DNA of 64,000 nt. Origin: Rotaria sordida (Eukaryota; Rotifera; Eurotatoria; Philodinida; Philodinidae). Within the stretch, counting starts at the first letter, position 1, and each line of letters opens with the position of its first letter. Under the pieces are notes generated by a model that worked only from the letters and a program-made list of their open reading frames with translations, was not told where the DNA came from and did no database searches. Positions 20,266 to 32,544 of this stretch are shown here, piece after piece. The translations under genes were made by a program, and so were the position numbers. The stretch is from contig CAJNOL010000105.1 in assembly GCA_905250125.1 (NCBI GenBank), forward strand, positions 132,848-196,847, given 5' to 3'.

Positions 20266-21576
20266 TGTCACTAGAAGAAACGAGTATACGTGTGAAAAGC
20301 AAATAAAAATTGATAGTGGAAAGATGGTTAAAATAATAACAAAAGATAAGAAAGAAATATCTTGACAAATTTTTTTGTTTTGTCAATGCTTATGTAAAAA
20401 TTCCAAACGAATCTTGTCATTTGACCTAATTCAAATTGAATATTTCAACTGATGACTTTGGACTATGTTTTTTTTGGTGTATCAGCAACATTTAATTAAT
20501 AATTAATATCAAAGAGAAAAAGTCATGCATTTATAGCATAGTTTAAAATACTTATATTATCAGAAGTGCAATAGAACGGTGTAAAAATAAACAATAAATA
20601 AGAAATGCTATGTTAAATTTTTATGTATTAGATCAAAATAAATTTCTCATAAAATATTTCGCATATACACGGATTGCAACATTCGTTAGAATGTTAGCGA
20701 CAAGGTTGTTTAAACAAGGACGTTCCTTACGTCATTTGTCAGGACATTCCAATGTATGCATACATCCTTTTAAACACTTCATATTATTATAGACTTTCGA
20801 ACAAAATTTCTCTTCTTAAGTCTAACAGACTTTTACTAATATATATTACGTATATTTGAATATGAGTTTTCAAATATTATAACATTGTTTACTTTGACAT
20901 CACCTATATTTAATCATGATAAACACGTGATGAATGAATTTTTAAATAGTATCACAAGTCGTTTTTATCAATACATTAGAGTTATGCAAAAACTTGGATA
21001 TTTTCATACATACATAGTATTTAGTTCGTAGGTCAATTTGTTTGATTAATATGTTTTGAATATTGTTGACTGGATTTTATCACTTAATATAAGTCAATAG
21101 ATAACTAAGTCGAACAATATTCTTTATAATGCTTTTTATTGATATTCGAGTAATCTGTAATAGAGAAAACAATGTTTTCTTTTTTCCATACATTCAAGAT
21201 TCTATCAGTCGAAAATTTATAAAAAAAAAATTGTAGTTCATCGATTTGTCATTCTATAAAAAAACCCATCAAATCTTCAATTTAGTCTTATATCAAAAAA
21301 AGATAGTTTGTTTTTCCTTAAATTCTCATTTCATAGTTTTTTTTTAAATAAGAAGCGCGTATAATGCTACACAAGTGTCTATCTAACAGCTAAATACACC
21401 CGACAAAAAAAAATATCATTAAATAACAGAGAAAATGCGAACAAAGAATCAATGAATATATTTTTATATATATACAAAGTGTTCATGGAAATCAATTTAA
21501 GATTCCTAATAATCTTTATATCTGACTGGAAAAAAAAAGAATGTTTGATTTCTTTTTGTCGTTGTATTCTTTTGGT
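20266..21576. other. Intergenic, no feature recognised
   Basis: AT-rich sequence between the MOSPD2 pseudogene and the end of the sulfotransferase-like gene. A 60-codon open stretch at 20610-20792 has no recognisable similarity and neutral codon use, so it is not called. Confidence 0.45.
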
Positions 21577-22840
21577 TCAAACATAACCATAACGATCATG
21601 ATAGTCACAATGAGCATCACGAATTATTTTTCGCTCGCTCTCCGATAATTTTGCTTGTCGAGGTACAACAACAACTGTTGCTGTTTCATGTGCCTTATCA
21701 TCCATTTCCTTGTCATCTTTATCATCACCATTTGCACGTGATGCTTCAATAACACGTTGAGCTGGCCACATTTTTGTACTAAATTATAATAAATAAATAA
21801 AAATAATTTCAAATTTATCTTTCATAGAATAAAAAAACAAAACAAAAAAGAAAAATCAGATTTTAACTTACACTTGATCAGGTCCAATAGCTTGACCAGG
21901 TCTTAATGAATTAATTTCTTTTGATATATGTTCAGCATGAATACTTTCAATACCCATTAAACGAGCAAGATGTTTTATTTGTTCAACTGGTTCATTATGT
22001 ATACTTTCATAACGAAAATCTCCTTTAGCAATTGAACGCCAATATTCATATGCATTCATATATGCTGTAAGTCTTGATAGTATAACTCCAATATCATGTT
22101 TCATCCAACCTAAATTATTAGTAGAACTTCTTATTTCTTTCTTTTTTTTTTGTTTTGATCTATTTTTCAAAAATTAAACTTTTTACCAATAGTTAAACAA
22201 TCATCAATAACATCACGTAAATCTCGATGAGAAACAAATACTATATAACCATGTCCAGACTGATCAAGATTTTCTGCCCAATTAGAATCAGGTATGCGCA
22301 TTGTACGTACAACTAATGGACGACCACATGCTTCTATTAAACGTGTTTCAATATCATTTTTTGTTATATGATTTAAACGATAACTATCTGCTGGACCAAA
22401 TGGAGAATCTTGATGTATAAGAAGTAAACGAACAGCATTAAATAACCATGAAGCTCCTTTAAATAAAAAATAAATAAAAAAATAACAATTTTAACAAAAG
22501 AAAAAAGAATTAATTATAAATAGTACCAGATCGTTCTGGTCCAGCAATAATATAAACCTATATGAACGTATCAAAATGAAAAATGAAATTTATGATTGAT
22601 TTATTTACTTACTGCACCAAAACGATTTGATTTCTTTGTACTTAATTTTAATCGAAGTGATTCACGATATTTTTCAACTAGAAAATCAATATGAATAAAC
22701 TTAGAATTAGAATATTAAATGATAAACTTACTTGCTTGTTTTTCTTCCTCTGTTTGATGACGATAATTACATAGTGCATGACAATATTTTCCTTGAATAT
22801 AATCAGGACAATCAAATAATTTTGGAAATATTTCTTCCAT
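21577..22840 (-). CDS. Sulfotransferase-like P-loop protein
   Basis: Six exons give a 304-aa frame: 22732-22840, 22613-22677, 22527-22557, 22187-22456, 21872-22109, 21577-21778 (TGA). A P-loop-like motif IIAGPERSGASWLFNAV sits near residue 60 and resembles the 5'-phosphosulfate-binding loop of PAPS-dependent sulfotransferases (GxxRSGSxxL). SHRDLRDVIDDC near residue 150 sits where these enzymes have the 3'-phosphate-binding RDP motif. The Y..W.. helices (AYMNAYEYWRS) and EHISKEINSL / KMWP / KIIRDAHCDYHDRYGY at the C-terminus fit the sulfotransferase fold, the last being the usual terminal helix. There is no signal peptide or membrane segment, which suggests a cytosolic protein. The N-terminal Cys/His set (FDCPDYIQGKYCHALCNYRH) is unusual. 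Substrate is unknown; family assignment is moderate because the RDP motif is degenerate. Confidence 0.7.
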
Positions 22841-24132
22841 TTATTTCTTTAAATATAATCAATCAATATTAGCTTTGCACAATTGTATCTATAAGAAGGC
22901 AAATGAAATGAGAGACTTTTCATTATTAATCTAAATTGAATTAAAACTGATTGGTTAGCTTGTGGCTTCTTACAATACTTTTCATAGATGTCGGGTATGA
23001 ATTCTAACACTTGATGAGAAATTCTCTATTTCATTATATACACGAATTGTGAAAAAAAACATTACAAACATATCAAACATTATGTGCATCAAATGCTTTG
23101 AGATTTGTGTGAGAAGATTTATCTTCCAATATTATTTACAATAAAAAAATTCATTTCCTTTTTTAGCTCATGTTATCTAAAATGTCGATCTAATTATGAT
23201 AGTGAAAAAAAAACAAACGATTGCTTGACCAGAAATTAGATTACGAAAAAATGTCTCTAATATATTTGAAACAATATGATTTATGATAGAATCAAACTTT
23301 TACATGTTTATCTCATATCATAGAAATCGATGAACGAAGAAAATCAATAAAACGCTGAAACTCTGCTTCACAAAAACGAAAGCTCGTCAAGATTGGAGAG
23401 TCATCTCCTCCGATCCTAACCCGCTTGGGACATTCCTGAGTCTGCACTTCATTGCAATGATGATCATCGGAATTATGATCGAAGCTATTGGCGATAGTCT
23501 GAGAACATACCTACAGTATCTTCTCCATATGGTAAAGATTCAATTAAGTAAAAGAAAATAATGATTGCCGAAAAGAAATATTACTGATATAGGTCATCAA
23601 AAGAAATTCGACGCTTTCACTCTCCTGCAATCTCGTTTTTGGCAATAGAATACACAACCGGATTTAAACAATTAACTACAGTTTATTTTTTTTCTTAAGA
23701 AAATTTTCAATTTTTTTTCTCGTCTAAGAAAGAAAATCATTTCAAAAAAAATTAGCAGCCATCAATATATTCCTGATACAGCTGTATACATGTATAAACT
23801 TATATTCACTACAAGAATTTCCGTGAGAAACACACGAATGAACTACATACATTAGAATAGAACAAGGCAACAAACAAACAAACAAACGAACGGAGAAAAA
23901 GTAACTCAACGAGTTAAAAGAAAAACACATTGACGTACTATCTGTAAAAACAACTTGGTTTAGAGCATAAACTGCTGTTACCAAAACAAAACAAAACAAA
24001 CTTAGAGAAAAAATTGTTTTTTAAGCAAAACAGATAGAAGAAAAAAAATCACTTTTTTTTTGATAATGCATACTGTTTTATGAGTGCAAACAAATACTCG
24101 AAAAACAAAAAAAAAAAAGACAAAACAAGTTT
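22841..24132. other. Intergenic region with one coding-like fragment
   Basis: Between two same-strand genes. Apart from the fragment at 23334-23663 this is AT-rich, with a small (CAAA)n-like run near 23870-23890 and A-rich stretches. It contains the promoter side of the sulfotransferase-like gene and the 3' flank of the CCDC177-like gene. Confidence 0.4.
23334..23663 (+). other. Orphan coding-like fragment with a hydrophobic segment
   Basis: An open frame of about 80 codons (23334-23570) has clearly higher GC and more C/G-ending codons than the surroundings. It encodes a basic stretch (KTKARQDWR) and then a hydrophobic helix-like run (LGTFLSLHFIAMMIIGIMIE, about 23441-23500). A gt donor follows CATATG at about 23530. 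After an ag at 23592 the frame can continue (VIKRNSTLSLSCNLVFG) to a stop near 23665. No family was recognised. It could be a small membrane protein exon, a relic of a gene, or transposon DNA. Confidence 0.25.
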
Positions 24133-27100
24133 TTATGTTCGAAGCGACGATTGGAAATGACGTCGATTAAGAGGCATTGTTGACTTTTTGTCTAAAACAC
24201 TATTTGTTAATTCAGCTTTTTTAGCTCTTTCAGCAAAATTTTCATTTGTTTCTCGTAAATATTCTCGAAGATCTTGTGAAGATTTCGCCAATGATCGAGA
24301 CTATTATTAAAAGAAAACAATTAATTTTAAATAAAACTTAAGAAAAAAAATAGGTAAACAATCAAAATTCATACTAAATGAGTTGTCTCTTTTTTATCTT
24401 TCACAAAATGTTTTGTACGTCGATCTTTGTTCTTTATTTTATATTGTAATTCTGCACGGTGTTTTTGTAAGTCTTGTAATTGCCTATTAAAATAATTAAT
24501 AAAAATTGAAAAAAAGAAATAGAAAATAATTTCTTAACATACATTTCATAATTTTTTGCTTGTAATGTTTCATAAAGTTGTCGTGTATGATGAAGTTTAT
24601 TAATTTTACGACGAATTTCATTTTCTCGACGTTCATCAGCTTTTGAATGATCCTATATAGATAAAAATCAATATTTTGAGAAGATTTCAAATTTTATGAT
24701 TTATATACAGTAGTTCCTAAAAGTATTCATCCCGATTTTTCTTTTTCAATTTTTTCTACTATCGTAACCACTAATACAAGTCCAAATAGTGATTTGTATT
24801 CTTATTAGCAGTTATGATAGTGGAAAAATATTATAAATAAGCCCATAGGCGGTGCGCCATAGTAGCGAGGGGAAGCAATTGCTTCCTCTAACAAATCTTT
24901 CGGCTAGCAATAAAAATTTATTGCTTCTCCTAACTACTTCCATTTTATAGATAATCTAAGCGTAACTTTACTACTTATACGGGTTTAAGCGACATACTAG
25001 CAAAATAATATGCACAATTGTTTCTTCTAGGAAAATTTGAAGAAGCAATAAGTTATTGCTTCGCCAAAAAATTGACGTTGTTCCGCTCATAGCTCTTGAT
25101 AAAAACGTAACACTAATCTCAAACTCTTAAAGCCTATTCCTTCAAAAATCAATTTCAAGGTCACGTATATGCAATTCTTCGGAAATTTTCAAAGTGCATT
25201 GGGTCCAAGTTGAAGATGGTGTGGCAAAATTTTCAGCTCTATACCATGACGTTTTGATAGAGATATGGACCAAATGAGAGTAAAAAAGGGTCACTTCACA
25301 ACCCATTTTTTTCTGTCTGGACTCTTTCCACACATTACGAGTTTTTTTTTTGAAAGAGGATGTCAAAATGTAGAACACCGCGGAGTTCTTCTTTTGTGAA
25401 TTCTTACTTTTTAAGGGGAGAAAATGGATCATAAGCTGAATAATTCAGAAAAATCTGGTAAAAAGGGACGTCCATTTGTAAAAGTGTTCGCATGTATACT
25501 AATACAAAACAAAGTTTAATTTAAAAAAGTGCTTTGTAATGCCCTGCATTTTGACGTGCTCTTTCAAACAAAAAAAAAATTAAACATATTTAATGAGCTT
25601 GGACAAAGAAATTTGAGTTACGCATTTGAAAAACTATAATATAAGAATAAACAAAAGACGTTTTCCGTTTTTTTCTGAAAAGCCTATTTTTTAAGAAGTG
25701 ATTGATAACAGTTATCAAAAATTTTGCCTAAAAAAGGGAGTGTCAATTTAGAAACCGTGTTGTATTCGAAGGAGCAAAACGTGGACTATCTTTCCCTGCA
25801 TTTATCCTAGTTTTCATTTTTTTCAGAAAAATTGACCACTGAGTTGAAGACCTTACTATGCTGTCAAATAAATTAATACACAAGTTTTTGATAATATATT
25901 TTTGAGAAATTAATTTCAAAAAGAAGTTTCACTGCTGAACTTTGAACTACAGTTCGAAAGTGGATATAGTTTTATTCTAAAGTTTGTTGCTTCCCCTAAA
26001 AAATTAAGTTTGCGCGCCGCCTTTGTAATAAGCCTGAGTAAATAATTTTGGTAACCAAAATAACTACTCACTAGGAAATCATGTAATAATGTTTCATAAC
26101 GTTCGATTTCTTTTTCTTTTTTTGTTCGAAGTGCATTTTCTCTTGCTTTTTGAATTTTTAATTCATGATCATAACTAGAAAAGAAATTTATAAAAAAAAA
26201 AGTCATTAAAGAAGAACTTTTTTGTCTTCATATACAATCAGATTTTACATACTGTCCAAGTAAAACTTCATATTGTTTCTTTTCGAATGTTGCAATATCT
26301 GGATCATTTCCTGATGTTGAATGTGTTACACGTCGTTCTATCATTTGTTTCACATTTTCAAGACCATTTCTAAATACAATCGATGTTTTGATATTGAATT
26401 TAACGAAAAGAAAATTATTTCTTACACATATCGTTCATTTTTGTTTTGTTTTGAACCATGATCAGATATACTCATACGTTGAAGATTCTTATTCTGAAAT
26501 AAACTTTTAGATTTTTTCGAAACATTTCTGTATAAATAATTAACTAACCAATCGTCGAGCATCGTCGATGACATGAGCTGATGATGCTCGTTGTTCATAT
26601 TGATCATCACGATTATCAGCTTCATAATATGATGATGTCGGTGGCCATTGAGAAATAGACGATTTAAGAATGGAATTTGCTATTGGTATCCGAGTCGCAG
26701 ATGTTGATCTTGATGGAAGACGAGCATATGTATCATATTCAGAAAATTTGACAGCTGTTGCTGATTGAGAACGTGTTGGGACACTGTTGATTGTAGTTGG
26801 TTGGTCAAGGCCATATAGAAGAGAATTAGATGGATTGAATTTTGTTTCTACGTAAGTTCTATATATAAAATTTTACATATGAAATTAAATTTTTTTAATA
26901 TATTACCGTCGAGGTATTGAACTGCTACGGACAATAGATGGTTCTTATAAAAAAAAATCATAGACTTATCTTCTTCGAAAATAAAATAACTCTTACGAGG
27001 ATCAATCATTTTTGTTGATGATGGATTAGCAAGAGTTTCTTCTCGAATAATTTTTTCACGTTCTTCTCGACAACGTTGTAGATTTGCTAGAATAAATATT

Positions 27101-27571
27101 CATGTCTAATCTTCAATTTTTATATAATAACCTTTATTTTTTAACAACCTAATCGATCTACTTCCATTTGATCTCGAACATCAGCTAATGTTGAAAGTCG
27201 TACTTTTTCTGAGCCAATATCATCTTGTATATCAGCCAATCGTTTTGGAAGTAATATAACAGGCTATATAGATAGAAAATTCATATTTCATAATATAGAT
27301 TTTTCTTTTTGTATACTTTTATATTAAGACGAGCACAAGCTTCAAGTGAACGAGGACTTGTTAATACATATTTTGAATCAATAAAATCCATATGTTCAAA
27401 ATTATACAAATCAATTTTTAATTGACCTCGTATTGGTATTGAACTACTAATTGGTCGTGTACGTTCATTACGACGATTAGTTGATGAGAAAATTGGTGCA
27501 CCAGTTGTTGGACGTGATAAATTTAAACAACCGGACGTATCAAAAAATCGAGCAGCATCACTACTACTCAT
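24133..27571 (-). CDS. CCDC177: CCDC177-like coiled-coil protein
   Basis: Eleven exons give a 493-aa frame: 27317-27571, 27149-27263, 26997-27086, 26907-26943, 26549-26858, 26426-26493, 26253-26369, 26072-26174, 24543-24652, 24375-24483, 24133-24300. The diagnostic block is LYNFEHMDFIDSKYVLTSPR / SLEACARLNIK-PVILLPKRLAD in exons 1-2. It matches the conserved N-terminal segment of vertebrate CCDC177 (SRYVLTSPRSLEACA ... VELLPRALADL), followed by the QRCREERE.I.REE segment. Residues about 270-460 are charged and heptad-like (KARENALRTKKEKEIERYE, QLQDLQKHRAELQYK), a predicted coiled coil. Length is shorter than the human protein (about 700 aa, with Ala/Pro-rich inserts). Molecular function is not known for the family. 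Intron 8 (1.4 kb) carries a Tc1-like end and a hAT-like element. The gene is head-to-head with PIP5K. Confidence 0.85.
24704..24835. mobile_element. Tc1/mariner-like left end, truncated
   Basis: TACAGTAGTTCCTAAAAGTA at 24706 resembles the CAGT...AAAAGTATTC ends of Tc1-family elements, with the TA target at its edge. The arms TTTTTCTACTATCGTAACC (about 24762) and, inverted, GTTATGATAGTGGAAAAAT (about 24812) form a hairpin. The opposite end was not found. The sequence stops where the hAT-like element begins. Confidence 0.5.
24844..26026. mobile_element. 1.18-kb non-autonomous hAT-like element in the CCDC177 intron
   Basis: It is flanked by an exact 8-bp direct repeat AATAAGCC (24836-24843 and 26027-26034), the target length of hAT transposons. 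Termini are inverted: left CATAGGCGGTGCGCC, right complement CAAAGGCGGCGCGC, each followed inward by AGGGGAAGCAA. The interior carries GAAGCAATAA/TTATTGCTTC repeats and an inner inverted pair (25345-25390 against 25540-25580) related to the repeat at 2.6 kb. No transposase frame is present. Confidence 0.78.
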
Positions 27572-28203
27572 CTCTTAGTTACTTTAGTTTTGAATTGTCT
27601 TTTTTCTTTTCACAAGCAATAGTCACCATAACATTGTTCGTTGACTAGGCAATGCCTCTATGATCAATATTTTCTTTTACATTGAGGAGGAGGATTTTCA
27701 GTGCTACAAAAAAAGAAAAAAATTGATAAGAAAAATTTTAATTGAAGATCTAATTTTTTTTCGATAAATAGACATCTGAAGTGAGTAGTGAAAGGTTAGC
27801 ACTCTCTCACTCTATATAGTTGTCTCACATAGAAAGATAGACTAAATAATGTTCTTTTGTTCTTTGTTTTTTCTTCTACACTCATAAGTCACGAAAAAAT
27901 TAATATTTTTCATGGTTTGTTGTTTCTTCGAACAAAAAGAAATAATCGAATCTTCTAGTTTGTATTTGTTTTTTATAAAGTTACAAAACAAATCAATGTA
28001 CCTATTTCTCGATAACGATTATGCAATAATATATTGTATATGAATCATCGATAAATACAAGATCAGGGTCAACAGGTCCTATTCTATATTAGCAGAACAC
28101 AAAAATAAGTCGCACTATAATCAATAGATTCATAAATGTTCTAGAAATAAATCCTATATTTACATCGAGACAACTGCTAGCTATTCAGCATAAACGACAT
28201 CAA
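27572..28203. promoter_or_regulatory. Bidirectional promoter region, CCDC177-like / PIP5K
   Basis: The 632 bp between the two divergent start codons must hold both promoters and 5' untranslated regions, unless non-coding first exons lie elsewhere. No clear TATA box or conserved element was identified. The role is inferred from the head-to-head layout. Confidence 0.4.
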
Positions 28204-31030
28204 ATGGCTGAAAAAGTATGGGAGTTTGTTAAAGCGAAAGGTAGTGGAGCAGTGTCAAGTGTTTATGGACATATTACATCAATGACTGATACAACAGGGA
28301 CACTTGCTAAACAAAAACTTTTACAAACATTAATTTCATCTGGTGTTGTACAAAGTGAACATATTCGTCATGCACTTCAAATGGGTATGTAAATTTCATC
28401 TATCTAAGAGATGTTAATAGTTTAAATAAATGATACAGAGATAAAATAATCTAAGTATATTTATTTAATTCATCAATTTCTATTTGTTTTTCTTTCAACT
28501 GCTTTTTTTCCATAATAGGCATTGGTTATTTTCTTGAAAATCAATTTGAAAGAACATCTGAATATATTCAACGAGAAAAATTTCCAGCTGCTGGTAATAA
28601 TGGAACACCACCACATTCTTTACCAGATTTTGATATTGAAGCATATGGACTTGATATATTTAATTCTTTAATGATTATATATGGTATTGATTCCCAAACA
28701 TTAAAATTCCATATATGTAATGGTGAATTTAAAGAAATAGCTAATCCATCAAATTCAGGTTCACTTCTTTATTTAACATCGGATTCAACATTTCTTATAA
28801 AAACTGTACGTGATTATGATGCAAAATTTATTGAACAAAAATTTTTAAAAGAATATTATAGTTACGTTAAAAATACTCCAGCAACATTTATTTCTAAATT
28901 ATTTGGTTGTTTTGGTTATATACCATATTTATCAAAAGAAAAAAGTATAACAGTTGATTCATTTACATTACGTTTTGCTATATTTTCAAATTTTATTCCA
29001 ACAAATATTGAAATACATGAAAAATATGATTTAAAAGGTTCATCATATAAACGTGATGCAAGTACTACAGAAAAACTTAAACCATCAGCAACATTTAAAG
29101 ATAATGATTTTCGTGAAATACATCCCGAAGGTTTAAAATTACCAAAAAGTGTTTATCATCATTTAAAAGAAGTTCTTACACGTGATGTAGAGTTTTTAGA
29201 AAAACTTAATATTATGGATTATTCATTACTTTTAAGTAATATATACATATATGAATTCTTTTCTTTACTTTTTTTTAAAAATTATTTATTCTTAATTAAA
29301 TAGCTGTTCATAATATGGATAATCAAATAAAACCAACTCGTGTTGGTTCACTTGAATCATTTCTGGGTACTGCTCGTGATACATTTCTTATCGGTATGAC
29401 ACAACAAATTGATCAAAATGATAAGAAAACTAAACATGAAAAACCAAAATTAGTATTAAAATTTAGAAAACCAATTGAAACATTAGGTTTAGGTTATAAA
29501 GAAATTTCAACATTTGATACAGAAAATGCCAAAGAATTTGGGTAAGTTTAAATGAATAAAACGTTTGTGTGAAAGTAGATTTTAAATAAGATATTTTAAA
29601 ATAATGAAAATCTTTTTGAATTAGATAAACAATTTAGAAGTTAAGATAATATCAAATTGAACCGAAAGAGTTTCGATTGAGTTACCTAAGTAACGTTAAA
29701 TCTTTTTAAAGATTAACTCAATCAATACTCTTTATAATGAGTTCTAGAAAATGAAATTTCACAATAGAAAAAATTTAGATTAACGTGCATTTTAATTCTA
29801 AACTTTTCCATTTAAGAATAAATCAATTCGAAATGAGAATCGCTCGATGATTGTGCGTGATGCAGAAAGGCCGAAAAGACAAATGTCAAAACCGAAAAGT
29901 ATCCAAAAAAGTGATGCGTCTAGTAAACGTCGATATTAGACTTCTATAGTTTATTATTGTTTTATTCATTATTCTATTGGTTTGTATTTGTAACTAGTAC
30001 TAATAATGATGAATAATATCTGAAAGAGATCAGCTAAAATAGTCGACGACTATACAACAACTAAAAAGAGAGATCCACAAGAAATTAAATTTATTTCGTT
30101 TTACTTTTTTTACAGATAGAAAAGTAAAACAAAATAAATTTAATTTCTCGTAGACCGACAACTAAAAGTCTATCATCATAGCCACACTTGATCATCTAAA
30201 ACACCAGATGTAGGCCAGTCATCATCGCCAATTATTTTATTTATTAATTCACAAATAGGAAGATCTTTGCTCTTGTTAGATGATTATGTTTTCAAATTGA
30301 AACAATTACGAAATATTGAAAATATACTCTTAATCGATGTTCAGCAAAAGTTCATACAACTTTAAATGATCAATTGATTAAAATAATTAATGATCATAGT
30401 CTTCCTACAGATAAAGAAAAAATTGATGTATGTAAATTTCATGAAAAATTTTTTCTCTTGTGTCTAATCTCTTTTAGAATATTAGTATTATTTCATACAA
30501 TAAAGAATGTTTCTTGATAGTTAGAATTTTCTTAAGTTTCATTTTGATGTCTCTATGATCAACCGATAATTTTCATCAATCGATCTATTTGAAGTTTTAT
30601 ACTACTATAACTGAAAGAAGCTACTTTTTATCTGTATATGGTTTAAATTTTTTTAAAATAAGTATTTACATTTACATAAAAAAATATTCTAGAGGTATTC
30701 CAGCAATAAATGAAAAAGGTGAACGTCTTCTTCTATTTTTCGGTATTATTGATATATTACAAACGTAAGTTAACTTTTGTTTTTTTTTTGTTCATTTTAA
30801 TATTAATTTTATTTGATGAATATAGATTTGATACATGCAAGGTAATACAACGACAATATCAAACAGTTGAAAACCACGAAGTTGTTGATGATCGTTCAAT
30901 CGTAGAAGCTGATTTTTATGCAGATAGATTTAAAAAATTTGTTTTTGAACGTGTTTTTCATCCAGCTGAAGATGAACTTTCAACACATCCTATTTCAATG
31001 AATGTTTTTTCTAGATCCACTTATTTATAA
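28204..31030 (+). CDS. PIP5K1: Type I phosphatidylinositol-4-phosphate 5-kinase
   Basis: Five exons give a 470-aa frame: 28204-28384, 28519-29235, 29304-29541, 30693-30764, 30826-31030. The enzyme makes PI(4,5)P2 from PI4P at the plasma membrane. Visible motifs in order: IGYFLENQF; GSLLYLTSDSTFLIKT (glycine loop and ATP lysine); YDLKGSSYKR; IMDYSLLL; and, after a 1.15-kb intron, an activation loop GGIPAINEKGERLLLF running into GIIDILQ with the catalytic D. The Glu in KGERLLL is the residue that selects PI4P in type I enzymes (type II has Ala), so this is type I rather than PI5P 4-kinase. FYADRFKKFVFERVF closes the domain. The N-terminus is short and there is no long C-terminal tail, so it is near the minimal kinase length. 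The split after EFG|GIPA restores the activation loop exactly, which supports the model. Confidence 0.9.
29640..29815. repeat. Small inverted repeat in the long PIP5K intron
   Basis: AAAGAGTTTCGATTGAGTTA near 29667 is answered by TTAACTCAATCAATACTCTTT near 29711, leaving a loop of about 25 bases. It is likely a relic of a short palindromic element. Confidence 0.5.
30078..30152. repeat. Near-perfect 30-bp hairpin in the long PIP5K intron
   Basis: AGAAATTAAATTTATTTCGT at 30080 and its continuation pair with the block ending AATAAATTTAATTTCT near 30150. There are only a couple of mismatches over about 30 bp and a loop under 10 bases. It is the tightest hairpin seen in the window. Confidence 0.7.
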
Positions 31031-31788
31031 GAATTCGATAATGATTATAATTTTTCTTCCAATCTGTATTCTATTCTGAATTGTGCGTTCTTTAGTGGAT
31101 ATTTTCTAGTAACTTTATTTTAGATGAGCATAAGTCTAAACACTTAATGCTCGGTTTTTGTTATACTAACCTTGCATGTTAACTTTATATATATATATAC
31201 GTTTGTTTTGTATTTATGATAATATCCATCTTCTATTCTTGAAATAAATGAGGAAGAAAAAGGCAAATATAAATACAACTAGATGGTATTCGAGTTTTAC
31301 TCAACTGCAAAAAGCGTTGCGAAGCTTTCAATGTCCCCATGGAGTCAGAAAACCAAAAAAATCTCATGACTCTCGTGAATTTTATATCAAAAACACGAAA
31401 AAATGGCATTTCTAGGGGTGTCATTTTCCTGTTAATTTAAAATAAAAATAAATTATCGATAATTTATATTTATTTTAAATGTAAATTATATTATATTATT
31501 CTATTTCTTTTTTATCTTTCATCCCAGCCAGACGAACAGAGAAGAAAAGCAAGAGATAACTAATTTACATTTACAAAAATTTATTAAATCCAGAAATAAA
31601 TTCTTAAACATTTAAATTTATTTTAAATTTGAATTGAATGTACATAAATTTAAATTTATTTTAATCCAATTTAAATCAATACAGATTCAATTTAAACTAA
31701 TTTAATTTAAATTTAAATTTAATTAATTGGATTTAAATACCATGCAAATTAATACCAATGGATTTAATTCCCATATAAATTGCTTTAA

Positions 31789-32544
31789 CCCTTCGTTACC
31801 GTTCTCATTTTTGAAATTTCGTTACTGTTGTACGGTCCACCTGGACCCACGCATAGAAAATGATAAAAAATCGATACTATTGTTTTATTCAAGCTATTCA
31901 TTTATGTACTATAGACTTATAAATACTTTTCTGATAGAAACTGATATGCCAGTTTCCATGGTGGCAATATGAGAGTATACAATGTGGAAAATATATTGAC
32001 TGAAACCATGTTTATAACAGCATCAGAAAATAATTCAATAGATAATAGATTCAATGACTTTAGTCTAGAACAGGAAAGAAACATGCTCATATATTGACAT
32101 ACACGGTTGTCTATAGATAAAAATGGGATATGTTGCCTTTTTATTTATCTTTATTTTCGTCTTCTTTTTTTTTCATGATTATAAAAACATATAAAATTGA
32201 AGTTTCTCTGTCACAATGATGGAGCTATTCTTATTTCAGCTCGGATGAGGATGTGAGATGTAGTTGAAGAGAAGACTCACACCGACACACCCATATCCAC
32301 ATTCAGCTTCAGCAAGCTCAAAAATATTATCTATAACACCATTATTGTTGTGGGGTCCAAGTGGATCTACCCCTGCGTTTTCTTCTTCTTAGAGCTATTC
32401 ACAATTTCTACTAAGGGATATTACACAATAATAAGAGACTAGAGATTAGATAAAAGAAATGATCCGAAACAACAAATGCTAGTGTAGTACTAGATGAAAA
32501 ACTGTATAGTGGGTCTACTCGGATCCCACAAGAGTAACGAAGGG
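31789..32544. mobile_element. 756-bp non-autonomous piggyBac-like element
   Basis: Exact TTAA flanks both ends (31785-31788 and 32545-32548). Terminal inverted repeats are CCCTTCGTTAC on the left and GTAACGAAGGG on the right. A second, subterminal inverted pair follows: TTACTGTTGTACGGTCCACC near 31821 against the region of GTGGGTCTACTCGGATCCCA near 32510. A third related GTGGGGTCCAAGTGGATC copy lies at about 32349. TTAA target plus CCC-starting ends with subterminal repeats is diagnostic of piggyBac. Only short ORFs occur inside, so it needs a transposase from elsewhere. Confidence 0.85.

Noticed and set aside
25142-25432. A 96-codon frame inside the hAT-like element
   Set aside because: No similarity to a hAT transposase (no BED finger or RW dimerisation motif). 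It covers repeat DNA also found at 2.4-2.7 kb with different frames.
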